Notes: generated from the letters alone by a model not told the origin. DNA of 64,000 nucleotides from Pelobates cultripes (GCA_933207985.1 OW240914.1:283342581-283406580); one strand, 5' to 3'. Counted from the stretch's first letter, positions 34,440 through 46,024 are shown. Made by a program: numbers and translations.

Positions 34440-34530
34440 GATGACTGCAGTCTGAAATGAGACGGTGCTCATGAAAGGTTGAACTTGATGAGCGCAAGTC
34501 TTTTTTCAGCATTTGTAACTCTGTATGTAA
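34440..34530 (+). pseudogene. 3' tail of a CR1-type LINE
   Basis: AGGTTGAACTTGATGAGCGC followed by AAGTCTTTTTTCAGC and GTAACTCTGTATGTAAC matches the 3' end of the long CR1 copy at 49396-49442 (GGCTGAACTTGATGGACGCA, TCAGCTATGTAATTATGTAA). Only the tail is present, the usual result of 5' truncation. Confidence 0.6.
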
Positions 34531-35600
34531 CATTCACAATACAGTCTGTCTGTCACTGGTGGCAGTGAAGTATGTGGAAAACAAAGTTGGGGTATATTAT
34601 TCTTGTAGAGATTTCTGTGAAAATGCCATCATGCTGCACAGGTCATACCTATGGAAGTTGAAATGTCACACCTCAAACGCTAAATGCATTCATTCATTTA
34701 GCAAATACATGTAGGTTACATGTGACTAGGACCATCCACAGTAAAATCTGTAAGTTTCGAGCACAAAACAAAAAGCCATAAATGCAATATAGAGCTACAG
34801 AGCAAAACGGATTAAATGTTATAAAATATCTGAAAGTCTAGGTATAGTGTCTGTTCATATATGATTTAATAAGTCTAAAATCCCTTAAACTACAGGCCAT
34901 TTCACCTGGTTTCTTCCCTAATTTTCCATAACACTGACGGTTATGGAACTGGTATTTTTCCACAGGTGAAGAGCTTTCTGTTGGCTACTGAAGCAGTGGG
35001 GTGATCAAATTTGTTACTAAAGTAATTAAGTATTAATTTTAAATTAAAATAATGGGTAGCAATGAACAGGTGTTTGGCTAAGTGGCTTGTCCGATGCTTG
35101 CTGATGCATATACCTAGCCTATGCCCCTTGAGATACCTAGGTTTTTGGCCACGTAAACATTTAATGGTGCTGCATTAGAAAACAGACAGTCAACACAGAC
35201 TGATATATATAGACTGTAATGAATAGAGGATTCTTAAAGTCAGGTGTAAATTCTGTGTCTGGTCCATTGACTGAATAGTCTGTGTACATAAGTATCTGTT
35301 GCACAAAGAACATATTAATTCCATTAACACTAATGGCCTTGTAAACAAAACCCTGTCATTCTGGATATACAAACGCACAAGGCAACTTAAACTGTACATG
35401 ACAACAATTAGGAAAATTCCTTTATATCATATCTATCCTGTAAATAATCTGTCAGGGGGTGTTACACATCTGTACATTATATTAATGAGCAAGCGGAAGA
35501 GAGAAGGATTGTGGAAGAGGCTATAACCATAGTCAACATACACAATGAATTGTATCTCTCTCCGTTATCTTCCTGTAGTGTAAAAAAGGAGTGCAGTATA
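34531..35600. other. no gene; AT-rich intron
   Basis: A stretch at 34900-35000 (TACAGGCCATTTC, TCCACAGGTGAAGAGCTTTC) is an inverted relative of 34088-34175 (GGAAAAATGCTAG, AATGGCCTGTAG). This suggests two diverged copies of one repeat in opposite orientation. No coding signal. Confidence 0.4.
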
Positions 35601-35609
35601 GAAAGTAAA

Positions 35610-36398
35610 GGTGCAGAGACAGTGGCGGACTACCACTGTCGCAGGGGTTGCATCTGCGATGGGGCCCGCCACTCTGTGGACCCCTGCGACTGGGTGCCCG
35701 CTGCCATGTGTTGCAGCCCCAGCCCGCGTGGTGTAACCGCCGGGGCCACATTGAAGGGGTCCATCCGGTGGCCCATGCTGTAATGGCCAGCCGATGGAAA
35801 TTAATTTGTGATGATGTCAGATGCTACCACACTGGGAGGAAGTGACTGCCCCGGTCACTCCTCCCAGCAACCACCGGGAGCCATGCGGGAGGAAGGAGAG
35901 GAGGGAGTCAGAGGGGGAAATCTGACTCCCATCAGGCTGAGCCACCACTGGACCCCAGGGAAAGTCACCCTCCTGCGCCTAATAGGTAGGAAACACATTT
36001 ACAAAATTAATTTCCAGGGGACCTGGTCAGTGATGCGCTTTTACAGCAGGACTGGGCCCCCTGTGATGATGTCAGATGCTACCACACTGTGAGGAAGTGA
36101 CTGCCCCGGTCACTCCTCCCAGCAACATTTTGTAAATGTGTGTGCCTGTTTGAATGTATGTCTTAGTTTGTGTATGTGTGTCTGTTTGAATGTTTCTCTG
36201 TGTGTGTATGTATGTGTATCTGTATCTATGTGTGAGTGTGTGTATATGTCTATGTCTGTATGTATGTGTGTCTGTCTGTCTGTGTATGTATGTATATGTT
36301 TGTATGTGTGTCAGTATATATGTGTTCCTGTATGTGTGTGTCTCTGTATATGTGTGTCTCTGTATGTGTGTGTCTGCATGTGTATCTGTTTGTCTACA
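35610..36398. repeat. composite repeat with internal direct duplication and TG-rich array
   Basis: A 65-bp segment starting GTGATGATGTCAGATGCTAC and ending CACTCCTCCCAGCAAC occurs at about 35810-35872 and again at 36062-36126. Between them is CACTGGACCCCAGGGAAAGT, also found at 34290-34310 and, diverged, near 3590. From 36133 to 36398 a TGTGTGTATGTCTGTATG array follows. The Cys- and Val-rich frames here are translation of the array, not genes. Confidence 0.7.
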
Positions 36399-37314
36399 AT
36401 TGTGTGGGGAATCGTATGACTCCCTGTTTTGTTCAGTAAAACCGCATTCACTTAATTTTTATCCTTGTTTTGTTTGACAACTGAACAAAACCACGAAAGA
36501 TCCAGGCCACCCGTATGCTTGCTAACCTCCATCACCCCTGTTAACACTTCAATAATGGTTCACACCTCAGTGTTCTAAACGGTCGGCTGGGTGGCCGTCA
36601 TTCGAATGTATGAACACGTGGTGGTGGCCATCTTGTTCCCGCAAATGCAGGCAGCGGTGTTTGGTCATTGAGTGCATGGAACTAAAATCGGATACTCAAC
36701 ACCGCTGAACTTTCATCCCCACCTGGATTCGTTTCTATACATCTGAGAATGAATTGCACACGATCAGCATACGGGTTAAATCATCCATTCGGTATTTTTT
36801 GCATTTTTGAGCTCCCGAAAGAGACCGACTGCTACCCCAGTTTCTATGGAACTATTCTGGGCAGGAGCCTCGTGTGTGGTCGGTAAAAACTTTACCCCGG
36901 TTGCGTTTTGGCAGTATTCGTGGGATCTGAGCGCTTTTCGGATATGTTGTGCACTCAGATCCAGGCTATCCTGGGATATAGGACTTGAGGGGGCACATGG
37001 TTGTTTTATGCGTGTTGTGGGGTGTCACAAAAATTTAAGATTTTTCAGTACCTGAGAGATAACTTAATTATATTTATTTCCAGGTAATTATCTTTTGGGC
37101 ACAGAGGATCATGGGAGGGATTACCCTTTAAGTTTGTAAGGGAAACCCCATGTAGGGGCTTTTGCATACAAGGCTGTGTGTGGCCCAGAATAAACCAGTT
37201 GACTCCCAGAACTGTGTGCCGTCCGGTTAGTGGGGGATTGGGCTATATCTGCTAAACAGTGCTTCTTTTCCAGCTTCAGAGAACTCCAGCGGAGATTTTG
37301 GATTTTATCATTGC
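36399..37314 (+). mobile_element. solo-LTR-like repeat, plus orientation
   Basis: Shares with 62376-63397 (inverted) the segments GGAACTATTCTGGGCAGGAG, CTCGTGTGTGGTCGGT, GAACTAAAATCGGA and TTTTGTTTGA. AATAAA at 37190 lies where the other copy also has AATAAA. The start TGTGTGGGGAATCG and the end near TTATCATTGCA are tentative. An 82-codon frame at 36807-37055 is translated LTR sequence, not a gene. Confidence 0.6.
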
Positions 37315-37795
37315 AGCTCCACTACAGTCTTAAATCCATTTTTTTTATTACTTTTGTTCTTGGCCAATTAATCTGAATGAAATATTAACAGATTCAGATA
37401 TAAAACCAGATGCCATCAGTTACAAAGGCTAAAGTTTCCCAGTCCTAATGTTACAAAAACGTACTTAGACACTGGTACAAAATGGAAAGAATTAATATTA
37501 AGCTACACCAGCTTGACCCTGGATGAGATTCTAAGCAAGACACCACATTAGAGATCCTGGACTGTGTAATAGGATTATTAAAAACAAATCTATTTAGTAG
37601 AGTTTACATACCCTGCAAGTCTTTTCAGCTACAGATTTAATGGATCCTTAGGGCATTGACTTGTAAGACAGTACATTATATATAATGTCACCATAACCTT
37701 CTCCAGGCTAGTCATATTACAGTAGCGAATTTCTGAAGAGCTACAATTAATAAGTCTTATTCCATTAAGTGAAAAGACTTGCCCTTGTTTCTTAC
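37315..37795. other. no gene; intron next to exon 2
   Basis: AT-rich sequence between the LTR-like repeat and the exon 2 donor. No repeat or coding signal is seen apart from the splice site. Confidence 0.5.
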
Positions 37796-38032
37796 CGTGC
37801 GGTAATGTTATACTTGCACCATCAATGATTGCCTGTGCCAGTTCATGGTCATTACTCTCAAAGGCGTGTGCTGCTGCCTTCAGAGCATCCCAAATCTCTT
37901 TGCGTCCTTCGAAAGCAGGTGCAGTATCCCAGAATTCATCTCTTTTGCTGCGTAACTGTCCATCGGTCATAGGGTAGTCACTTTTCCATTTGGGTTTGTC
38001 TTTTTTCAAAGGTTGGTTACGACCTAAGGCCA
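37796..38032 (-). CDS. ubtd2: ubtd2 exon 2, N-terminal ubiquitin-binding domain
   Basis: This is an internal coding exon of UBTD2. On the minus strand it is bounded by an acceptor (TTTTTCAG) and a donor (GTAAGA). It enters with TG, completing a valine codon begun in exon 1. It leaves with a single G, completing glycine with exon 3. The 237 bases hold 78 whole codons: [20 protein letters not shown], then the conserved [40 protein letters not shown] and [18 protein letters not shown]. This is most of the N-terminal UBTD ubiquitin-binding domain. The frame reads on past the donor only by chance ([10 protein letters not shown]). The exon is 27 kb upstream of exon 3. Exon 1, about 23 codons in mammals, is not visible up to base 64000. 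Confidence 0.96.
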
Positions 38033-38039
38033 CTGAAAA

Positions 38040-40656
38040 ATAAAAAAAATATATATATATTTAAAACAGCAAATTAAAAAAACTCTAATGCTTCACTTTA
38101 ATTGCAGACTACAACAGAATTCGTATATACCCCATACCATTTAGAAATCTGAAAAAGGGAACTGACCAAAAATTAAGATTCCATTTGAAATGGAGGGAGA
38201 TACATTGAAATGTGCTCTCCACGTGTCTCAACTGTCCAGTTCTACACTCACAGGATTATTTACTAAAAAGAGAACTGACAGGAATTCAAAGTGAATTAGA
38301 AAAAAAATCTCCCAATTCATTTTATTTTCACTAATTTGACTATTTCAATAATTAATGTAAAATTCACTTTGAATTTACTCTAAAGTCCTGGCAATACTTA
38401 CTTTAGTGAATAACCCTGTCATGGCAACACTCTAGATCTCGCAAGAGGAACCCGGTGGAGCTCCACTGGGAATTCTCCTGTCTCCCTCCTCGGCCCATGA
38501 CCATCACGACCTACTTGACATTTGCCCGGTGTGCCCGATGGCCAGTCTGGGCCTGTGCACACCCCACATTTTGTGAGAGAGTTAAGATGGTAGACAATGC
38601 AATATGCAACAGTAAAGCACTGGGGTCCAAATTAGGCATACATGTTTTCTTTAATATTGTTTAGTACATATCATAAAGGAAATTATGAGAATTAGGACTT
38701 CAGCAGTTTTTTTCTTTATCATCTATTCATAAAAAAAAATAAAAAAATGTTTTTGGGGGGAACTATTTCATAAGGAAAAGAACAGACTAGATCAACAATA
38801 AACTGATTTTAATATGTCTTACAGTAAACATAACAGTACATGCAGTACACTGCCAACTATTTTTTTGTAAAATATGAAATGCAGTCTGCAACTAAGGCAG
38901 AACTTCCTCTAAATACTCTAACACATTTAAAAACAATAGGGGGTCTTAAAAAGGTCAGTTAACCCACTTAATAATTTAAAGGGCAACTGTAAAGCCCCAA
39001 ATTACTTGCACACAACTGCTAGCACAATGTATAGATGGAATTTCATGCTCTTTTTATGCAAATAATTAGACTTTATAACCTATTTAAAGATTTTTCTTCC
39101 ACCAGTCAATCAATTCTTGGGTATAGACTCTATGCCGTAGAATTAATCGGTAAGGGAGAGCAAAAGAGGCCACCCATAGGGGTACCGTACGTCTGCTCTC
39201 AATCCATAGCACAGGCAACGCATGCAAGGTAGTTGCTATGGTAACTCCCAAGGCGGTGTAGCTAGTGCTGGTTAGGGAGTATAGTAGCGGACTGATTTAT
39301 GTCACTCCGTTCAGACGCCTGCGTGCTTTTAGCTTCATGGAGCAGGTTTGCCCGATTGTGCACGTGTTCCCAAGCAGGGCAAGTCCGTGAAGACTGCAAG
39401 AGGAGAGATGGACGGACCTCTGTAAGGAAATCACGGTGGGGAATTAAAGGATTTTAACAAAACAAGGATCCCCAAATTAAATGTAATAATACAAAGGGTA
39501 TGGTACTGGCTATGTAAACTGGCCAACTTAACAGGAAGTTCAGTCACTTGTCTCAAATTACTTATATCTGCCTACGACACGACCAATCTAGAGTAATTGA
39601 TTTACAATTTAGCAGCTGATAAATGGTACAACTGCGTCAAATTATAAATAAATTCAATTTTGTTTGCCTAAATTTGAATTCCCCTGAACTTAATTTGCAA
39701 ATCATGGGAAGAACGGCAAAATTGTTATAGGTCCTTTTGCTAAATTTAGAATTCTTATCATTTAATTTGGCTATCATAACGAAATTCAATAATTCAATAT
39801 TTAGTAAATAACACCCAGGATAATAATTCAGTGCAGGGGTAAGTACAGGGATATGTTTTGAGCAATAAGTATAGAAACCAATTATTTGTGCCTCTACCCG
39901 TATTTAATTAAACAATAAAAAGATTTTTGCTAAACCGTTTTGGTGGGAAACCAAGGGCAGAATCTTATCTTATGCTAGAAGAATGACAGCAGACTCGCGG
40001 ACTACTGAATGCCTGGCTGGCTCAGGCCAATTTACTTAAAACACTGCACTTGTGCTGAAAGCACCAGCTGTCCTAATTGCTTGCTACATTAAAGATCCGA
40101 GTCTGGCTGAAGTAAGGGTGTCCCAGGATGGAGCATTGAAAAAACAAGTCTTGTGCATTGTCTTCACGTCGGCAATAATGAAAGAATCTCATGTTGGGCA
40201 CCTGCCAGGTGAAGGCAGAACTCATCTTCACCAACCTACACCTGGGGTTTTAATTACTGAAGATTACAATGTGCCAGATTTCATTTCTCCTGGAGATTTT
40301 TTGGGCTAAGCTATGTTAACGTGTTTCACATGGTATGTATATATAGCTATAATATGGAAATTCAATAAATAGTAAGGTTCACGCGCTAATGTAACATGTA
40401 ATCCATCTAAAACTATTTAGCATCAAATGTGCAAATATGTGCTAAAATGCCAGAATTACAAAAAAGTATTATTAAAGAAAGTATTATTTAAAGTAATTAT
40501 TTCAAAATACTTCAAGTTAAAGAATTACAATAAAGTAATGTACATTGCACATTGTATTAAATGTGCAAATATGTGCTAAAGTGCCAGAATTACAATAAAG
40601 TGCAGCAACCAAATAATTATGTGACAAAAAAAAACTTTAAATATTGGTGCTCATAT
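38040..40656. other. no gene; intron
   Basis: A MITE-like start (TTAAAGGGCAACTGTAAAGC) is at 38979. Two near repeats, ATGTGCAAATATGTGCTAAA and GTGCCAGAATTACAATAAAG, occur at about 40428-40470 and 40560-40600, a local duplication. No coding frame is supported. Confidence 0.45.
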
Positions 40657-40900
40657 TTAAAGGGACACTATAGTCACCAGAACAACTACAGCTTAATGTA
40701 TTTGTTCTGGTGAGTATAGTCAGTCCCTGCAGCCTTTTTGATGTAAACACTGTCTTTTCAGAAAAAAAGACCAGCGCGGCAATGGAAATAAGGTAAGTTT
40801 TAACACTTTATCTAAGGGGGCAGGATACCTAAATGGTGTTGTTAACACTATAGGATCAGAATTAAACGTTCGTGTTCCTGATCCTATAGTATCCCTTTAA
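40657..40900. mobile_element. TTAA-flanked MITE, complete, 244 bp
   Basis: TTAA at 40657-40660 and 40897-40900 bound ends AGGGACACTATAGTCACCAG and GATCCTATAGTATCCCT. An inner hairpin CAGAACAACTACAG...TTGTTCTGGTG is present. No coding content. Confidence 0.82.
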
Positions 40901-40972
40901 AAAAAAAAAAAAAAAAATTCAAATATACATTGTGTTAAATCATCCTAAATAAGAATATATATGTATATTTAT

Positions 40973-41428
40973 TTAAAGGACCACTATAGTACATACTCGT
41001 TTTCCTGGCACTATAGTGCCCTGAGGGTGCCCCCACCCTCAGGGTCCCCCTCCTGCTGGGTTAGATGGAGAGGAAGGGGTTAAACGTACCTCTTTCTCCA
41101 GTGCCTGGGCAGGGAGCTCTCCTCCTCCTCGCCTCCCTCTTCTTCCGTCACCGGCTGAATGCGCATGCGCGGCAAGAACCGCACGCGCAGCCAGTTCTGA
41201 ATGGACGCTGGCGTCTTCTCACTGTGAAAATCACAGTGAGAAGCGCGGAAGCGCCTCTAGCGGCTGTCAATGAGACAGCCACTAGAGGCTGGATTAACCC
41301 ATAGGTAAACATAGCAGTTTCTCTGAAACTGCTATGTTTACAGAAAAAAGGGTTAATCCTAGCTGGACCAGGCACCCAGACCACTTCATTAAGCTGAAGT
41401 GGTCTGGGTGCCTATAGTGGTCCTTTAA
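40973..41428. mobile_element. TTAA-flanked MITE, complete (family C)
   Basis: From TTAAAGGACCACTATAGTAC to GCCTATAGTGGTCCTTTAA. The interior has hairpins CCCTGAGGGTG...CACCCTCAGGG, TCTCACTGTGAAAATCACAGTGAGA (written in halves TCTCACTGTG and CACAGTGAGA) and CATAGCAGTTTC...GAAACTGCTATG. It matches 45603-46024 in the opposite orientation. Confidence 0.85.
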
Positions 41429-41517
41429 GAGTTAAAAAGGGGGGGGGGGGGAGACCTACTTATGCATTCTCCCTTTTTAGATTAATGTAGGATGTATAGT
41501 TATTGAATTGAACACTA

Positions 41518-41750
41518 TATACAGGTGATACTCGAAAAATTAGAATATCGTGCAAAAGTTAATTTATTTCAGTAATGCAACGTAAAAGGGGAAACTAATA
41601 TATGAGATAGCATTACATGCAAAGCAAGATAGTTCAAGCCGTGATTTGTCATAAGTGCGATGATTATGGCTTACAGCTCATGAAAACCCCAAATCCTCAA
41701 TCTCAGTAAATAAGAATATTGTGAAAAGGTGCAATATTCTAGGCTCACTT
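41518..41750. mobile_element. terminal fragment of a second Tc1-like family
   Basis: ATACAGGTGATACTCG then AAAAATTAGAATATCGTGC and TTTATTTCAGTAATGCAACG, with TCATGAAAACCCCAAATCC and TAAGAATATTGTGAAAAGGT further in. This is the end of a Tc1-type element widespread in fishes. No transposase and no second end are present. Confidence 0.6.
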
Positions 41751-41759
41751 TATGAATAC

Positions 41760-42671
41760 ATAAAGTGATCATAATTGGAGTTGTACCTTCTTCAAGCCCC
41801 TCCAATAAATTATCTTCTTCTGCAAAGATGTATCGATAAAAGTCAATAAGCATAAGCAACTGTTTGGGCTATTGTATATTACTAACACTCACAACATCTA
41901 TACATAGCTACTATTTCCAAATGCTTTGAACAATGATCCTTGGTTGCAGGGTGCCTAACTCAACTTCGAAAAAGAGGGTCAGAGCTGTGCTTTTAAAATT
42001 TCAAATGAGAAGGTCACACATACATGAAAGGAAGATTTTAAATATTTTATCAACCAAGACTCCCCTGCTGGCATACATTAAGCAACTCTGCTACGAGACG
42101 CAGCAATAGGAGATTCAGAAATTTAGTGCTTCCGCAACTCTTTCATGTGGTACAGGGGTGCACTATCATTTTACATCACACACACATGGCCAAAGGGATA
42201 AGGGCGTATGAATAGAAATGTTAACTGCCTCACTGCCAATATTAGGAAAGCAGACTGCTATATCTGGCATAGACAATTTACAGAAAAACAGGTACATTTG
42301 AAACGATTGTTAAAGAATGATTTTAAAAAATAAATAAATAATGAAGTCATAACTTATGTTATTCATTTTAAAAGATGTGCGGCTTTAACTGATCTTCAAA
42401 GTAGCCTTGACGTGTAAGCCCAGCTCCAAAACATTTGAAAATGATCAAAACATGTTGTACCAAAAAGTATTAGGGAGCATAAAATCAATTTGCATAAAAT
42501 GATCTAAATTAAATTAGCTCATGGTTACAAGAGACTAATATCACGGTACATGTTTACAGTGAGAGAAAGGAAAAAAAAAAAAAAAATTTCCCTCTGCAGA
42601 GCTTGATCAAGCCTTTAGCATTACTGTGTAGCTGGTTAACTGGTTAGATAATTAAACTTGATAATGTATTA
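41760..42671. other. no gene; AT-rich intron
   Basis: Only chance frames and A-runs (near 42570). No supported feature. Confidence 0.5.
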
Positions 42672-42772
42672 CAGGGTGCCCAAAAGGTAGATCCCCAGAT
42701 GTTGTAGAACTACAACTCCAATGCCATTTTTTTACCCCAAACATCTGGGGATCTACCTTTCGGGCACCCCTG
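42672..42772. mobile_element. 101-bp hAT-like MITE
   Basis: Ends CAGGGTGCCCAAAAGGTAGA and TCTACCTTTCGGGCACCCCTG are inverted repeats (last string read as its two halves TCTACCTTTCG and GGCACCCCTG). The flanks ATGTATTA and ATGTATGA agree at 7 of 8 bases. It is related to 55647-55790. Confidence 0.82.
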
Positions 42773-43835
42773 ATGTATGACAATCCATATGAATGGAATG
42801 CAGCCATGTGCATTATAAAGATGGCCAACTTTGGTCAATCCCAAGGGGCAGCAACCTTTTTCTGCATGACGGCCAGTTGCTATGTTTGTGTATGAATGAA
42901 GGGCTGCATTTATCTAGAGGTATGGCTAAAATGTAATATAGTAGTGCTAATAGAGATAATAATAACAAACACAGGGATGGAGCATGTGTCTTGGTTATGA
43001 TCAGTTCAGTAGATTGCCCCCTAATTTGGTTTCCTCATGTGGGATTGTCATATATAAAGATACCAAATTAGGTAGCCTCAATAATCAGTTGAAAGATCAA
43101 AATTAAGAAAAGCTCTTTTCTTCCCTGGACATTGACGGCTATTTGATAAACTCTTAACTTTCACAAATTAAATCTGAATGGAAGAACCGGTGCAAAAATA
43201 GCCTATTTGGGAAAATTCTCAAATTCTGCTATTATCCCGATATGGCTATTTTTGCCTCAGTTTTGTCATTTGGAATTATCTTGAAAATGTCACCGTTTTG
43301 TTAATTACCCTGATCTTGTACCCTGTGCTACTCTAGCAAGCTGAAAGAGACTGCTTTCACTGAACTATAACTGTAAAGGTGCAAAGGACGTGTGTTATAT
43401 CGGGATACAGCTTACTAACTACATGTTTAAAGCAAATAAAGCTGGAGGAAGTTCTGCAAATGGTTTGTCAACGATACTAAAATAACCGATGAGAACATTT
43501 TCAAAACTTTCTGGTGGTTCTGCTAAAAACAAATTACTTCTCTTTAGGTGCAATGCATTGTAATTGTTATCTGTGTTTACAGAAGCCATTACAGATGATC
43601 AGTCACTTTGGATATAAAGTCTAATAACTAACAAAAAGTTGGCCATTTGCCTTGCTTTCAGATTTTTATTTTTATTTTAAATCCCTCAATTTTTTCTTGT
43701 ATTTGGCTTACTACCTAAGACCATCTGATTCAGATTTGAAATGTCCCATGATACCAGGTGGCAGCTGACTGGCATTTGAATGGAATTAACTAGCTGAGTC
43801 AACATAACCACTAAAACCGTGTGTAGTAGATGTGA
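42773..43835. other. no gene; AT-rich intron
   Basis: No coding frame, repeat or RNA gene recognised before the BovB 3' end. Confidence 0.5.
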
Positions 43836-43837
43836 TG

Positions 43838-45395
43838 CTTTGTTGTTGTTTATGTATTCAGTCATGTCCGACTCTCTGTGCGCATATGGACCATAGCACG
43901 CAAGGTACATCTATCAGTCACTGCCCCTCTGAGCTCCAACAACTTCATGTTCATGGCTTCAGTGACCTCATCTATCCATCTCCGACTCTGTCGTCCAGCA
44001 TCAGAGTCTTCTCTAGATAATCCTGCTTTCTCATTATATGGCCAAAATATTTTAGCTTCAGCCTCATGATCATAGCTTCCAGTGAACAGTTTGTCTTGAT
44101 TTCCTGTAGTACGGATTTATTGGATCTTCTTGCAATCTGAGGGATTCTAAGCAGTTTTCACTAACACCACAGTTCAAAGGCATAAATTCTATGACGCTCA
44201 GCCTTCTTTATAGTCCAGCTCTCACATCCGTATGTTACAACTGGCAATACCATAGTTCTGATTATGTGGACGTTTGTTGATAGTGTAATATCTTTCGTTT
44301 TTACCAGTTTGTCCAAGCTTGCCATAGCTTTCCTCCCCAGAAACAAATGTCTTTTAATGTCATGACTACATTCACCATCTGAAGAGATCTTGGATCCCAG
44401 GAAAATAAAATCTGTCACTGCCTCCACTTCTTCCCCATCTATGTGCCAGGAACTAAGATTGCTGTTTGCCATTATCTTAGTCTTTTTAACGTTTAGCAGC
44501 AAGCAAGCTTTTGCACTCTCTTCTTTTACCCTCATCAACAGGTCCTTTAGTTCTTCCTCACTTTCAGCCATCAGAGTAGTATCATCCGCATATCTGAGGT
44601 TGTTGATATTTCTTCCAGCAATATTGATTTCAGCTTTGGATTCATCCAGCCCAACCTTACACATTATGTATTCCGCATATAAGTTGAATAAATAAGGTGA
44701 CAATATACAACCTTGTCGCACTCCTTTCCCAATCTTGAACCATTCTGTTGTCCCAAGTTTGGTTCTGACTGTGGCTTCTTGGTCCACAGATTCCTCAGTA
44801 GGTGGATGAGATGATCTGGTACTCCCATCTCTTTAAGAACGTGCCACATGTGATCCACACAGTCAAAGGCTTTAGAATAGTCTATGAAGCAGAAGTAGGT
44901 GTTCTTCTGGAACTCTCTGGCTTTCTCTATTATCCATTGGTAATTTGATCTCTTGTGCCACGTCCTCTGCTGAACCTAGCTTGTACATCTTGTAATTCCC
45001 GGTCCATATATTGTTTGAGTCGAGCTTGTAGGATCTTAAGAATTACCTGGCTAGCATGTGAAATTAGTGCAATTGTTCGATAATTGGAGCACTCTTTGGC
45101 ATTGTCTTTTTTTGGGATTGGGATGTAGACTGACCTTTCCAGCCTTTTGGCCACTGTTGAGTTTTCCAAATTTGTTGGCATAAGGCAAGCAGAATTTTCA
45201 CAGCATCATCTTGCAGCATTTTGAATAGTTTAATTATTATTTCATCAACTCCTGCAGCCTTATCTGCAAGGTATCCTAGGGCCCATCGCTCTTCAAGATT
45301 TCTGGTTCCATCTCATTGGACCAACTATTGAGGTCATCACTGCTGTTAAGATCCTTCCTGTATAGATCTTCAGTGAATTTCTGCCACTCTTAGAC
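43838..45395 (-). mobile_element. RTE/BovB LINE, 5' truncated
   Basis: The minus strand carries the 3' half of a BovB-type LINE. Its 3' end (plus strand TTTGTTGTTGTTTATG, CAGTCATGTCCGACTCT) is the characteristic BovB tail. The RT is spread over several frames from 45395 down to 44161. The element is truncated just beyond the segment before the RT finger (near 45395). Next to it, CAGTGGTTCCCAACCC at 45401 looks like the end of a hAT element. Confidence 0.88.
44161..45395 (-). pseudogene. BovB reverse transcriptase, frameshifted
   Basis: From the upstream side: VYIPIPKKDNAKECSNYRTI and ARFSRGRGTRDQI (44930-45181), then MDHMWHVLKEMGVPDHLIHL (44664-44858), then a 208-codon frame. That last frame has FKIGKGVRQGCILSPYLFNL, the catalytic NNLRYADDTTLMAESEEEL (YADD at residues 66-69), VTDFIFLGSKISSDGECSHD and VTYGCESWTIKKAERHRI. 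The pieces are in different frames with stops between, so the copy is dead. Motifs are close to BovB elements of snakes and ruminants. The apurinic-type endonuclease end is absent through 5' truncation. Confidence 0.88.
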
Positions 45396-45602
45396 CAGTG
45401 GTTCCCAACCCAGTCAAGTCACCCTAATGTTTTCCTCTAATAGTAACATGAGGGTGTAGGAAGTCTTTTCAATGGCTGAAATTCAAAGTCATGCAAGATA
45501 GATAGACTATGTTTTAGAGAAAGAAGGAGGTCAAATAGGAAAAGGAGTCTAAACAAGACTGGAGGTTGGGTCACAAATTATGGTCTGGCTCCTTATTCTT
45601 CT

Positions 45603-46024
45603 TTAAAGGACCACTCTTGGCACCCAGACCACTTCAGGTTTCAGAGAAACTGCTATGTTTATAAATGGGTTAATCCAGCCCTCAACTCCTCTAGTGGCTG
45701 TCTCACTGACAGCCGCTAGAGGTGCTTGCGTGATTCTCACTGTGAAAATCACAGTGAGAACACGCAAGCATCCATAGGAAAGCATTGTAAATGCTTTCCT
45801 ATGAGACTGGCTGAATGCGCGCGCAGCTCTTGCCACGCGTGCGCATTCAGCCGAAAGGGAGGAGGCGGAGAGCTCCCCGCCCGGCGCTGGAGAAAGGTAC
45901 GTTTTAACCCCTTTCCTCTCCCCAGAGCCCGGCGGGAGGGGGTCCCTGAGGGTGGGGGCACCCTCAGGGCACTATAGTGCCAGGAAAACAAGTATGTTTT
46001 CCTGGCACTATAGTGGTCCTTTAA
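45603..46024. mobile_element. TTAA-flanked MITE, complete (family C, inverted copy)
   Basis: From TTAAAGGACCACTCTTGGCA to GGCACTATAGTGGTCCTTTAA. It is the reverse-orientation relative of 40973-41428, sharing the TTCTCACTGTGAAAATC hairpin and the CCTCAGG-rich segment. TTAA is present at both ends. Confidence 0.85.

Larger units (their letters stand above)
10716..37795 (-). other. ubtd2: ubtd2 intron 2 (about 27 kb)
   Basis: The donor at 37795-37790 (GTAAGA) and the acceptor at 10717-10716 (AG after a CT-rich tract) define this intron. The phase is +1: one G in exon 2 and GT in exon 3. It holds TTAA MITEs, the large inverted repeat, the Gmr1-like LTR element, the Ngaro element and an LTR-like repeat. 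Much of its length is therefore transposon-derived. Confidence 0.93.

Noticed and set aside
36138..36477. Cys/Val-rich open frames of 90-95 codons
   Set aside because: They are translation of a TGTGTGTATGTCTG array in several frames at once; no gene evidence.
36807..37055. 82-codon frame with a partner at 62771-62962
   Set aside because: The similarity is at DNA level between two LTR copies; the frames do not extend together and no known domain is seen.
37629..37795. Extension of the exon 2 frame to the stop at 37629
   Set aside because: The donor GTAAGA at 37795 and exact phase match to exon 3 show that this part is intronic.
41065..41384. 78-79 codon frames on both strands
   Set aside because: They are inside the family C MITE and mirror its hairpins; the same frames appear broken in the copy at 45603-46024.
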